The notes under the pieces are model-generated. The model made no database searches, was not told the DNA's origin, and saw only the letters and a program-made list of their open reading frames with translations. Positions 52,740 to 60,820 of a DNA stretch of 64,000 bases are shown here, in pieces (the first letter of the stretch is position 1; every line of letters begins with the position of its first letter). The translations under genes and the position numbers were made by a program. This DNA comes from Azospirillum oryzae (lineage in GTDB: Bacteria > Pseudomonadota > Alphaproteobacteria > Azospirillales > Azospirillaceae): positions 1,906,501 through 1,970,500 of the forward strand of contig NZ_FXAK01000007.1 in NCBI RefSeq assembly GCF_900177515.1. Reading direction: 5' to 3'.

Positions 52740-52916
52740 ATGGCCGAAGAGAAGACGCAGCAGAACGATCGTCCCGCCACCAAGCCGATTCCGGTGAAGC
52801 CGGCGGTCGAGCCGATGAGCGACAAGGACGAAGCGCCCCCGGGGACGCCGGGGACGGGCGAGAACATCGATCCGAAGACCGGCGAGACCTATGTGCAGGG
52901 GATCGGCGGGGCGTGA
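52740..52916 (+). CDS. Hypothetical small protein, 58 aa
   Basis: Starts MAEEKTQQNDRPATKPIPVK and ends TYVQGIGGA; a low-complexity, probably disordered protein rich in Pro, Lys, Glu and Thr. GGGAG lies 9 bases upstream of the ATG. The reading frame was checked codon by codon to TGA at 52914. A bidirectional terminator follows. Function unknown. Confidence 0.55.
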   Translation: MAEEKTQQNDRPATKPIPVKPAVEPMSDKDEAPPGTPGTGENIDPKTGETYVQGIGGA

Positions 52917-52963
52917 CAGCAAGGCGTCGGTCGACGCCAACCCCAAAGAATAGGGCACAAACG

Positions 52964-52995
52964 AAAAGGGCCGGCTCACACGAGCCGGCCCTTTC
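52964..52995. terminator. Bidirectional terminator between small gene and gatA
   Basis: AAAGGGCCGGCTC-ACAC-GAGCCGGCCCTTT, a 13-base perfect stem with A and T runs at its ends; serves the plus-strand small gene and the minus-strand gatA (stop at 53014). Confidence 0.88.
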
Positions 52996-53013
52996 GCTGT
53001 CATGCTGCCGGTG

Positions 53014-54495
53014 TCACGCCACGAAGGGCGGAAGCGCGGTGAAGTTGGCGGCCTTTTCGACGACCTGGCCGACGCGCAGCAGCGTCTCCTCATCGAACGG
53101 ACGGCCGATCAGCTGCAGGCCGAGCGGCAGGCCGTCGGCGCCCAGGCCGGCCGGGACCGACATGGCCGGCAGGCCGGCGAGGTTGATCGGAACGGTGAAG
53201 ACGTCGTTCAGGTACATCTGCACCGGATCGTCCATCTTCTCGCCGATGGCAAACGGCGTGCTGGGGGCGGTCGGCGTCAGGATGACATCGCAGCTCTTGA
53301 ACGCTTCGTCGAAGTCCCACTTGATGCGCGTGCGCACCTGACGGGCCTTGTTGTAGTAGGCGTCGTAATAGCCGGCCGACAGCACATAGGTGCCGATCAG
53401 GATGCGGCGCTGCACTTCCTTGCCGAAGCCGGCGCCGCGGGTGTTCTCGTACATTTCCTTGAGGTTGCCGCCCTCGACCCGCAGGCCGTAACGCACGCCG
53501 TCATAGCGCGCGAGGTTGGACGACGCCTCGGCCGGGGCGATGATGTAGTAGGCGGCCAGCGCGTATTTGGTGTGCGGCAGGCTGACCTCGACCGGCTCGG
53601 CGCCGGCCTCCTTCAGCCAGGCGATGCCCTGGTCCCACAGCGCGGCGATCTCGGCCGACAGGCCCTCCACCCGGTATTCCTTGGGAATGCCGACGCGCAG
53701 GCCGCGGATGTCGCCGGTCAGCGCGGCGCGGAAATCCGGCACCGGCATGTCGACCGAGGTGGAGTCCTTCGGATCGAAGCCGCACATGGAGCGCAGCATG
53801 ATCGCCGCATCCTCGACCGTGCGGGTCATCGGCCCGGCCTGGTCCAGCGAGGAGGCGTAGGCGACGATGCCCCAGCGCGAGCAGCGGCCGTAGGTCGGCT
53901 TGATGCCCACGGTGCCGGTGTAGCCGGCCGGCTGGCGGATCGAGCCGCCGGTGTCGGTGCCGGTGGCGCCCAGCGCCGCACGCGCGGCGATGACCGCGGC
54001 CGAACCGCCCGAAGAGCCGCCGGCAACGATCTTCTTTTCCCAGGCACCCGGCGCGCCGGGGCTCCACGGGCTGACCGTCTCGCCCTGATGGGCGGTGATG
54101 GTGGCGGAGCCCATGGCGAATTCGTCCAGGTTCACCTTGCCCAGCATGACGGCGCCGTCGCGCCACAGCTGGGAGGTGACCGTGGACTCATACTCCGGCT
54201 TGAAGCCGTCCAGGATATGGCTGCCGGCGGTGGTCGACACGCCCTTGGTGCAGAACAGGTCCTTCACCGCGATGGGCAGGCCGTCCATCGGACCGGCCGA
54301 GCCCTGCGCGCGGCGCTCGTCGCTGGCCTTGGCCATCGACAGGGCGGCGTCGGGGGTCTCGGTGATGAAGATGTTGAAGGGGCGCACGGCCTCGACCGCG
54401 CGCACATGCGCCTCGGTCAACTCGACCGCGGTGAAGTCCTTCTTGGCGAGGCCGTCCAGGGCCTCGGCCATCGTCAGATGCGTGAGCGCCGTCAT
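53014..54495 (-). CDS. gatA: Asp-tRNA(Asn)/Glu-tRNA(Gln) amidotransferase subunit A
   Basis: A 493-aa amidase-signature enzyme that supplies ammonia by glutamine hydrolysis for conversion of mischarged Glu-tRNA(Gln) or Asp-tRNA(Asn). The Ser-cisSer-Lys triad is visible: Lys in PIAVKDLFCTKG, the Ser in VAGGSSGGSAAV and in TDTGGSIRQPA. The ATG at 54495 overlaps the gatC stop by one base (a GTG three bases upstream is less likely). gatB is not in this window. Confidence 0.96.
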   Translation of the reverse strand: MTALTHLTMAEALDGLAKKDFTAVELTEAHVRAVEAVRPFNIFITETPDAALSMAKASDERRAQGSAGPMDGLPIAVKDLFCTKGVSTTAGSHILDGFKPEYESTVTSQLWRDGAVMLGKVNLDEFAMGSATITAHQGETVSPWSPGAPGAWEKKIVAGGSSGGSAAVIAARAALGATGTDTGGSIRQPAGYTGTVGIKPTYGRCSRWGIVAYASSLDQAGPMTRTVEDAAIMLRSMCGFDPKDSTSVDMPVPDFRAALTGDIRGLRVGIPKEYRVEGLSAEIAALWDQGIAWLKEAGAEPVEVSLPHTKYALAAYYIIAPAEASSNLARYDGVRYGLRVEGGNLKEMYENTRGAGFGKEVQRRILIGTYVLSAGYYDAYYNKARQVRTRIKWDFDEAFKSCDVILTPTAPSTPFAIGEKMDDPVQMYLNDVFTVPINLAGLPAMSVPAGLGADGLPLGLQLIGRPFDEETLLRVGQVVEKAANFTALPPFVA

Positions 54496-54782
54496 CACTC
54501 GACCACCTTGGGCACGACATAGAAGCCTTCGGCCGTTTCCGGACCGTTCGACAGGACCTGCGCGGCGTAACCGCCGTCGGTGACCTCGTCCTTGCGGCGG
54601 CGCAGCTTTTGCGCAGCCACGCTGGTCATCGGCGGCACGTCCTTCGTGTCGACCTCGTTGAGCTGTTCCACGAAGGTCAGAATCTGGCTCAGTTCCCCGG
54701 CCAGGGATTCCAGTTCCTCGTCCGGCACCTTGATGCGGGCCAGATGCGCGATCTTGGCCACCGTGGCCTTGTCGAGCGACAT
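54495..54782 (-). CDS. gatC: Asp-tRNA(Asn)/Glu-tRNA(Gln) amidotransferase subunit C
   Basis: A 95-aa subunit that stabilises GatA and bridges it to GatB. MSLDKATVAKIAHLARIKV and FVEQLNEVDTKDVPPM are family-typical. The ATG at 54782 is chosen over the longer frame to 54830 on homologue length. It is translationally coupled to gatA. Confidence 0.95.
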   Translation of the reverse strand: MSLDKATVAKIAHLARIKVPDEELESLAGELSQILTFVEQLNEVDTKDVPPMTSVAAQKLRRRKDEVTDGGYAAQVLSNGPETAEGFYVVPKVVE

Positions 54783-54870
54783 GCCTCTACTCTCTTCCAA
54801 AACATTGGAAATCGGCCGCGAAGCTATCACCCGCGCACGCGCACCGCAACGATTGCGGCCATTCCTTCAC

Positions 54871-55179
54871 TCAGAAGGCGCCGGCATCGCCTTTGGGGAG
54901 GCCGGCGGCCAGCGCCAACGGGCATCCGCAGGACGGGCATTGGGTGCGTTGCAACGCCTCCACCACCCGCGCGTCAGGCAGAACCACACCCAGCGCTTTC
55001 TCTACGGAGGCGATCTGACGCTTATGGTCGGCGCTGGCGCCGCAGGCGACGTCCAGCATGGCGCCGTAATCCGAACTGGACTGCGCTGTGATGGCCTTCG
55101 CCCCACCGGAGCCAAACAGCCCTGCACCGCCGGCGATCAGCCCAGCCAGCACCGCACGCCGGTTCGCATTTCCGCTCAT
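54871..55179 (-). CDS. Small exported protein with twin-arginine-like signal
   Basis: A 102-aa protein. The N-terminus NANRRAVLAGLIAGGAGLFG looks like a Tat signal with AKA cleavage. The mature part has one Cys in DVACGAS and a CPSCGC triple near the end, which could bind metal or form a disulfide. No family recognised. GAGGGAGC precedes the ATG at 55179. Confidence 0.65.
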   Translation of the reverse strand: MSGNANRRAVLAGLIAGGAGLFGSGGAKAITAQSSSDYGAMLDVACGASADHKRQIASVEKALGVVLPDARVVEALQRTQCPSCGCPLALAAGLPKGDAGAF

Positions 55180-55293
55180 CCGCCCGCTCCCTCGACGTGA
55201 CCAATCCGTCGGCCATCGCTCATCGGTCCGGCTTCCGACTATACGCCGGCCGCGCTGGTTCGCCAGCGGCGGCATCATTACAAATATGGCGGG

Positions 55294-55836
55294 TCAGGCG
55301 GCTATGGGGGCCGCAGAGCGCCAGCTTGCGCGGTCCATGCGCAGTTTGAACAGAGCGATCGGCTCGCCCCAGGGCGTCACCCGCGTCTCCAGCGCGATCG
55401 GCGTCAAGCCGAGCTTGGCATAGAGCAGGAGGCCCGGCGTGTTGGTGTTGAAGCAGTAGAGCGTCAGTTCGGGAAGGTGATGGTGATCGAAGGCGCGGTC
55501 GATCATCGTCCGCACCAGATATTCGGCAATGCCGCGGCGACGCAGGGTCGGGTCGACGCTGACATTGCCGATGCTGGCGGTGCGGCCATCCTCGAAGGTG
55601 GCATAGTTGGCATAGCCGACCACGCGCTCCCGCCCATCCTCGGTCAATGTGACCACGGTCGGATCGCGGCGAAGCCCCAGCGTCGCCCGGACCTGATCCG
55701 GGGTCAGCGGCCAGACCGCGCGCGGGAACAGGAAATACAGCTCCTCTGCGGTGCGTGGGAACCCGCAGATGGTGGGGATGTCGGCGTCGGCGAGCGGCCG
55801 GTGCGACAGGGGGGTAAGGGAGAGTGCGCTGCTCAT
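55294..55836 (-). CDS. GNAT-family N-acetyltransferase
   Basis: A 180-aa GNAT protein. The acetyl-CoA loop is VDPTLRRRGIAEYLVRTM, with the preceding strand IGNVSV, and a C-terminal LYCFNTNTPGLLLYAKLGL segment. The overall pattern (FPRTAEELYFLFPRA) resembles RimJ/RimL-like small acetyltransferases; substrate unknown. It is divergent from ruvX, with an inverted repeat over its start codon. Confidence 0.85.
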   Translation of the reverse strand: MSSALSLTPLSHRPLADADIPTICGFPRTAEELYFLFPRAVWPLTPDQVRATLGLRRDPTVVTLTEDGRERVVGYANYATFEDGRTASIGNVSVDPTLRRRGIAEYLVRTMIDRAFDHHHLPELTLYCFNTNTPGLLLYAKLGLTPIALETRVTPWGEPIALFKLRMDRASWRSAAPIAA

Positions 55837-55854
55837 ACTTAGAAGAATAAGTAT
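55835..55854. promoter_or_regulatory. Inverted repeat over the GNAT start region
   Basis: ATACTTA-GAAGAA-TAAGTAT is a perfect seven-base dyad overlapping the GNAT start codon and in the gap upstream of ruvX. AT-rich compared with its surroundings. Possible operator; seen directly, function inferred. Confidence 0.4.
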
Positions 55855-55912
55855 CTTTTACAACAACTCAAGCGATCTTGCAGTGACAAGGCTGCGGCCT
55901 TATGGTCGGGCC

Positions 55913-56458
55913 ATGATCCATACCCTCTCCGAACTCGCGGCCCGGCTGGGCAAAAACCAACGTTTGCTTGGCCTTGACGTCGGCACCAAGACCGTCGGGC
56001 TGGCGGTCGCCGATCCGGGACTGATCGTCGCATCCCCCATCGGCACGCTGAAGCGCACCAAATTCACCCAGGACGCGCGCGAGTTGGGCAAGACCATCCG
56101 CGATTACGGCATCGGCGGGCTGGTGGTCGGGCTGCCGCTGAACATGGACGGGACGGAGGGGCCGCGCGCCGAGTCGGTGCGCGCCTTCGCCAAGAACCTG
56201 CTGGAGCGACCCGACCTGCTGGGCTGGGACGCCGAGATCGCCTTTTGGGACGAGCGGCTGTCCACCTCGGCCGTCGAGCGCTTCATGATCGGCGAGGCCG
56301 ACATGACCCGCAAGCGCCGCGACGAGGTGGTGGACAAGATGGCCGCCGCCTACATCCTTCAGGGCGCGCTCGACATGCTGGCCAACCAGCGCCGCCTCGC
56401 CGCGGAAGAGGAAGACGACGCGGACGAGCGGGACGACGATTACGACGACCGCGATTGA
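55913..56458 (+). CDS. ruvX: RuvX/YqgF-family putative Holliday junction resolvase
   Basis: A 181-aa RNase H-fold nuclease of the YqgF family, implicated in 16S rRNA 5'-end processing and junction resolution. Acidic catalytic residues lie in GLDVGTKTVGLAVAD and in WDERLSTSAVERFM. GLVVGLPLNMDGTEGPRA is the family signature. The C-terminus ends in an unusually acidic tail (EEDDADERDDDYDDRD), which I take to be disordered. It is convergent with the OGT-like gene. Confidence 0.92.
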   Translation: MIHTLSELAARLGKNQRLLGLDVGTKTVGLAVADPGLIVASPIGTLKRTKFTQDARELGKTIRDYGIGGLVVGLPLNMDGTEGPRAESVRAFAKNLLERPDLLGWDAEIAFWDERLSTSAVERFMIGEADMTRKRRDEVVDKMAAAYILQGALDMLANQRRLAAEEEDDADERDDDYDDRD

Positions 56459-56481
56459 CGAGGGTTCCCGCCGTCGTTCCT

Positions 56482-58377
56482 TCAGTCGAAGTTCAGGGCA
56501 AAGGATGCCCTCCCCTGCCCCGCCGCGGCGCGCTGCCACATGGCGCCGAAGGCTGCCTCCAGCGCGCGGGTGAAGCGCACGCCGTCCAGCGCCGGTGAAG
56601 CCGCGAGCCGGTCGCGCAGGCGGCTGCGGATGCTCGCCAGACCGTCCGGATCGGACACCAACGCGGCGGCCATGGCGATGTAGGCCTCCTCCCCTTCGAC
56701 CGCCAGCGCCGGAAGCCCGGCTGAGGTCAGGTGGGTCACTGTATGGCGGGCGCAGAAGCGGTCGCCGCCCAGGGTCACCACCGGAACGCCCATCCACAGC
56801 GCCTCCAGCGTCGTCAGCCCACCCGAATAGGGGAATGGGTCGAGCGCGACGTCGATCTCGCCATAGGTCGCCAGGAATTCGGCGTGAGGCGCGGCACCGC
56901 GCAGTTCGATGCGGGACTCGTCGGCCCCGGCGGCCGTGAACAGCGCCAGCGTCCGCGCCCGCAGGTCGGGGTCGTCCAGGCCGGGCGTGCGCAGAAGCAG
57001 CCGCGATCCGGGCACCGCCGCCAGCAGGCGGGTCCACAAGGAGGCGACCTGCGCGTTCAGCTTGGGCAGGGCGTTCAGCGACCCGAAGGTCGGGGCGCCG
57101 CGCGCGATCATCGGCAACGGCGCCACGGCGGGTGCGGCGGCCGGCGGAGACCAGGGCACATAGGCGTCGGGCATGCGGACGATGCCCTCGATGGCCCAGC
57201 CGTCGGCCCCCTCCGGGCTCTGCCGCGGGTCGGAAATCAGGTAATCCATCGCCGGCAGGCCGGTGGTGCCGACATAGCCGGCCCAGGTGACCTGCACCGG
57301 CGCCGCTCGCCGGGCGAACACGCCCAACCGGTTGCCCAGCGTATGGCCGGCCAGATCGACAAGGATATGGATGCCGTCGGCGCGGATGCGCTCCAGCAGA
57401 GCCGTGTCGTCCATCGCCGCGCTGTCGACCCAGCCGTCGGCCAGACCGCGTAGCCGCGCCGTCACCGCGTCGGGATTGGCGGTGTTGGAATAGCAGATCG
57501 CCTCGACCGCACCGCGGTCGTGGGCGGCCAGCACCGGCTCAAGGAATGTGCCGACGGGATGGGCACGGAAATCGGCGGAGACGTAGCCGACGCGCAGCCG
57601 CGGCGAGGGAGCCGCCACCGTGGCGGCCGGCCGGTCAGGGTAGCGGGCGCCCCAATCGGCATGGGCCTGCGCGATCTGCGGCATCGTCCGCGCCGGATCA
57701 TATTGCATCAGGAACAGCCGGGCGCTGTGCAGCGAATCGGCGCCGGGCACCAGCCGCAGGGCGCGATCGAGCGCGGCCAAGGCCTCGCCGATGCGGGCCT
57801 GGGGCGCGAGCGACCGGCTGGCGCGGTTGGCCCACAGCTCCACCCGCGACGGCTCCAGGCAAAGCCCGGCGCGATAGGCGCGGTCGGCCTTGCCCGGCCG
57901 GTTCATCTCGGCCAGTGCGTTGCCGATGTTGTAAGGCGGGATCCAGCTGTCTGGTTCGATATGTGCGGCGCGACGGTGCAGCGCCGCCGACTCGGCCCGG
58001 CGGGCCTGTGCCCGCAGCAGATTGCCGGCATTCACCAGCGCGGCCAGCGTGGCGGGGTTGAGCGCGATGGCGCGGCGGTAGCATCCCTCCGCCAGATCGG
58101 CGCGCCCGGCGCCGGCCAGCGTCTCCGCCATCACCAGCAGACCGTCCATCGCCATGGCGAGACCGCCGTCGAGGTTCAGCGCCCCGGCATAGGCCTGCGC
58201 CGCGCCCGGAACGTCGCCCCGGCTTTCCAGCACCAACCCGTAATTGGCCCACCAGACCGCGACGCCGGGGCAAGCGGTGATGGCCTGGGCGAGAAGATCC
58301 TGCGCCTCGGCCCAGCGGCCGGCCTGCGCGGCGATCAGGCCCTGGCGATAGGTGCTTTCGGCCTGATCCGGCGTCAT
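56482..58377 (-). CDS. TPR/O-GlcNAc transferase-like protein (GT41)
   Basis: A 631-aa protein. About seven TPR units cover residues 1-220. The C-terminal half is a GT41 (SPINDLY/OGT) catalytic domain: RVGYVSADFRAHPVGTFL, VDLAGHTLGNRLGVFARR, QVTWAGYVGTTG and DPFPYSGGLTTLEALWMGVP. Relatives transfer GlcNAc or other sugars to serine/threonine (in some bacteria to flagellin). The target protein is unknown. It follows thyX by 15 bases on the same strand. Confidence 0.88.
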   Translation of the reverse strand: MTPDQAESTYRQGLIAAQAGRWAEAQDLLAQAITACPGVAVWWANYGLVLESRGDVPGAAQAYAGALNLDGGLAMAMDGLLVMAETLAGAGRADLAEGCYRRAIALNPATLAALVNAGNLLRAQARRAESAALHRRAAHIEPDSWIPPYNIGNALAEMNRPGKADRAYRAGLCLEPSRVELWANRASRSLAPQARIGEALAALDRALRLVPGADSLHSARLFLMQYDPARTMPQIAQAHADWGARYPDRPAATVAAPSPRLRVGYVSADFRAHPVGTFLEPVLAAHDRGAVEAICYSNTANPDAVTARLRGLADGWVDSAAMDDTALLERIRADGIHILVDLAGHTLGNRLGVFARRAAPVQVTWAGYVGTTGLPAMDYLISDPRQSPEGADGWAIEGIVRMPDAYVPWSPPAAAPAVAPLPMIARGAPTFGSLNALPKLNAQVASLWTRLLAAVPGSRLLLRTPGLDDPDLRARTLALFTAAGADESRIELRGAAPHAEFLATYGEIDVALDPFPYSGGLTTLEALWMGVPVVTLGGDRFCARHTVTHLTSAGLPALAVEGEEAYIAMAAALVSDPDGLASIRSRLRDRLAASPALDGVRFTRALEAAFGAMWQRAAAGQGRASFALNFD

Positions 58378-58392
58378 CGTCTTCGGTCCTTC

Positions 58393-59334
58393 TTACGCTT
58401 CGGTGCGGCCCAGCTGGTCCATCAGTTCGCGCCATTCACGCTTGGACAGGCCGCTGGCCTCCTGCGTCACCGGCTCGCCGGCCAGCAGGCGCTTCACCAC
58501 GTCGAGCCCGGTGCGCGACAGGTGGGCGCCGCCCATGCGGTATTCGGTGAAGGACTCGAAGACCGCCGGAACCCAGCGCTTCACCACGTCCAGCATGGCG
58601 TCGGCATAGACGCGGATTTCGTATTGGGCATGGCTGTCGGCGCGCAGCGACAGGAAGTGCAAAAGGTTGTGGAGATCGACCTTCCAGTACCACTGCGTGT
58701 AGTAGTTCAGCGACAGGTTCATGCGCGCCAGTTCGCGCGCCAGACCCTGACGGGTCGGGTCGATGACGCTGCCGTCCTCACGATGGTTCAGCATCTCTTC
58801 ATAATGGCTGTAGGCGCGTTCGGAATCCTCGCGCAGCAGCCGCATGACGTCGGCCGCCTCCTCGCCCTCCAGCACGTCGCCGCGGCCCTGGCGGTTCACC
58901 ACGGCCTGGGCACCCAGCTGTTCCGGCGCCGGCACGTAGAACTCGCGGTCGAGGATGGAGTAGCGCGCCGAATACTCGTTCACATTCGCGGTGCGGTGGC
59001 GAATCCACTGGCGGGCGACGAAGATCGGCAGCTTCACATGGAACTTGATCTCGCACATCTCGAACGGGGTCGAGTGGCGATGGCGCATCAGATACTTGAT
59101 GAGGCCGGAATCCTCGCTGACCTTCTTGGTGCCCTTGCCATAGGACACGCGTGCCGCCTGCACGACCGCCGAATCGTCGCCCATATAGTCGATGACGCGG
59201 ACGAAGCCGTGGTCCAGCACCTCCAGCGGCTGATAGAGGATCTCTTCCAGCGCGGGCACGGTGGCGCGGCGGGTGGTGGCGGTGACGGCGCGCAGGCGAT
59301 CGATTTCGTCGCGCTGCTCGGGCGTGATCGGCAT
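58393..59334 (-). CDS. thyX: Flavin-dependent thymidylate synthase ThyX
   Basis: A 313-aa FAD-dependent enzyme making dTMP from dUMP with methylene-THF. The ThyX signature is RHRTANVNEYSARY. ARQWIRHR and YKVD-like residues for dUMP binding are present, and the N- and C-terminal extensions match alphaproteobacterial ThyX. It replaces ThyA in many of these bacteria. Probably co-transcribed with the OGT-like gene. Confidence 0.95.
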   Translation of the reverse strand: MPITPEQRDEIDRLRAVTATTRRATVPALEEILYQPLEVLDHGFVRVIDYMGDDSAVVQAARVSYGKGTKKVSEDSGLIKYLMRHRHSTPFEMCEIKFHVKLPIFVARQWIRHRTANVNEYSARYSILDREFYVPAPEQLGAQAVVNRQGRGDVLEGEEAADVMRLLREDSERAYSHYEEMLNHREDGSVIDPTRQGLARELARMNLSLNYYTQWYWKVDLHNLLHFLSLRADSHAQYEIRVYADAMLDVVKRWVPAVFESFTEYRMGGAHLSRTGLDVVKRLLAGEPVTQEASGLSKREWRELMDQLGRTEA

Positions 59335-59480
59335 GGTGACTCCGGGGCTGCAACGGCCGGACTCTTAAGCAGTGCGACACAAGGGTGCAAGTCAGCATTC
59401 TGACACCTGACCTGCCCGCGTCACCGCAACGCATTCGGCGATCATGCACACACCCCCTTCCCTTGCCGGGCGCAAGTGCC

Positions 59481-59486
59481 TATATT
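59481..59486 (+). promoter_or_regulatory. -10 element candidate of ssrA
   Basis: TATATT lies about 30 bases before the putative 5' end of the acceptor piece of tmRNA. There is no good -35 at 16-18 bases. Low confidence. Confidence 0.35.
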
Positions 59487-59507
59487 CGCGTCGTCGGTTC
59501 GCCGACT

Positions 59508-59820
59508 ATGGCGATAAACGCCTTGTGGAATAAGCGTTGTGGACCCGGGGGCGGTACCCGGCGCCTCCACCAACCATACACCGGACTCGTTGACCGGGGT
59601 CGTTGGGGGCGAAATAGGATCGACACGCGTGGTAAAGGCATGGTTTTCGCTCGGCATGGTTCCGCCGTTATCGGGCCGTTGCAATAGTTGCCAACGACAA
59701 CGTTGCTCAGGCTCGCCTCGCTGCCTAACGGCGGCTGGTAGCCTAAACCTAATCCCCGAGGGTTAGCGCCTAAGGGTGGGGCCGTGGGCCGCCTAGCAAC
59801 AGAAGGCCCACACTTCTCTT
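59508..59820 (+). ncRNA. ssrA: Permuted two-piece tmRNA gene
   Basis: The acceptor piece comes first and ends in CGCCTCC-A-CCA at 59572; its arm CCGGG-GGCGGTA-CCCGG lacks the normal T-loop sequence, as known for alphaproteobacterial tmRNA. After a 32-base intervening segment the coding piece starts at about 59605 with GGGGGCG, which pairs with CGCCTCC (one G-U). AAAGGC and GCCTT can pair across the two pieces. The tag is read from 59690: ANDNVAQARLAA then TAA (59726-59728). A GTGGGCC/GGCCCAC terminator (59784-59811) with CTTCTCTTT ends the gene. The exact 5' end is not certain. tmRNA rescues stalled ribosomes and tags proteins for ClpXP. Confidence 0.92.
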
Positions 59821-59893
59821 TCCAGCGTTTCGTGCCGGCTCTCGGCCAAGGCGGGACGCCGGACCGATCGCGTTATCAGGGACCCGCCCAAGC

Positions 59894-60391
59894 ATGCCGA
59901 AAGAGCAGCTCCGCTATGACCGCATGGTCGAGACCGCGTTGCGCGGCGTTGTCCGCGACGCGCTGACCGAGGTTGCCGAGCGCGGCTTGCCGGGCAATCA
60001 TCATTTCTACCTGACCTTCCGCACCGGCTTCCCCGGCGTGGAGATCCCGGATTACCTGGCCTCCCAGTATCCGAACGAGATGACCATCGTCCTGCAGTTC
60101 CAGTATTACGGGCTGGACGTGACGGACGACCATTTCGAGGTCACGCTGAGCTTCAACAATGTGCATGAGCGGCTGGTGATTCCCTTCGCCGCCATCACCA
60201 CCTTCGCCGACCCGTCGGTGAACTTCGCGCTGCAGTTCCAGCCGCTGGCCGCCGCCGAATCGGCGGAGGTCTCGACCATGCCGCCCCGCCCCGCCGCCGA
60301 ACGCGCCGAGGAGAAGGCGGAGGAAGCCGCCCCGGCCGAAGAGCCGAAGCGCGGCGAGGTCGTGGCGCTGGACGCCTTCCGCAAGAAGTAA
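59894..60391 (+). CDS. sspB: SspB-type ClpXP adaptor
   Basis: A 165-aa alpha-type SspB. It binds ssrA-tagged proteins and hands them to ClpX. The folded domain (residues 1-120) has NHHFYLTFRTGFPGVEIP and the groove segment DDHFEVTLSFNNVHERLVIPF. A flexible acidic linker (about 125-150) leads to the ClpX-binding tail (RGEVVALDAFRKK). It lies 73 bases after the tmRNA terminator, so tag and adaptor are encoded side by side. Confidence 0.92.
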   Translation: MPKEQLRYDRMVETALRGVVRDALTEVAERGLPGNHHFYLTFRTGFPGVEIPDYLASQYPNEMTIVLQFQYYGLDVTDDHFEVTLSFNNVHERLVIPFAAITTFADPSVNFALQFQPLAAAESAEVSTMPPRPAAERAEEKAEEAAPAEEPKRGEVVALDAFRKK

Positions 60392-60403
60392 CCGCTTCCC
60401 AAA

Positions 60404-60784
60404 ATGCCTGCCCAACCGCCCAGCGAGTATGTCGTCACGCTCTGCGAGATGATGGCGCCGCTGGGCGATGTACGGGCGCGCCGCATGTTCGGCGGCTATG
60501 GCCTGTCCATCGACGGGCGGACCTTTGCGCTGGTCGCGGCTGACACGCTGTATTTCAAGGCGGACGACGTGAACCGCACGGCGTTCACGGAACTGGGGCT
60601 TGAGCCCTTCCGGCCGATGCCGGACAAGCCGACCACCCTGTCCTACTACCCGCCTCCCGACTCGGCACTGGATGAGCGCGACGAACTGCTGCCCTGGGCC
60701 CGGTCCGGGTTCGAGGCGGCCTTGCGCGCGGCAGTGAAGAAGGCCGCGAAGGCGAAGCGGAAGAAGCCCACCGTCGCGGAATAG
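60404..60784 (+). CDS. TfoX N-terminal domain protein
   Basis: A 126-aa protein of the TfoX_N family (VRARRMFGGYGLSIDGRTFALV and LYFKADDVNRTAFTELG are typical), without the C-terminal TfoX domain. TfoX regulates competence in Haemophilus and Vibrio; single-domain copies in alphaproteobacteria have no proven role. A Lys/Ala-rich tail ends the protein. It starts 12 bases after sspB and is probably co-transcribed. Confidence 0.85.
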   Translation: MPAQPPSEYVVTLCEMMAPLGDVRARRMFGGYGLSIDGRTFALVAADTLYFKADDVNRTAFTELGLEPFRPMPDKPTTLSYYPPPDSALDERDELLPWARSGFEAALRAAVKKAAKAKRKKPTVAE

Positions 60785-60820
60785 GCCCCCTCCTGAGACG
60801 AGAGAGGGCGGCGATTCCCC

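Noticed and set aside
59541..59572. A truncated tRNA gene ending in CCA
   Set aside because: It is the acceptor piece of the permuted tmRNA; it pairs with the coding piece start.
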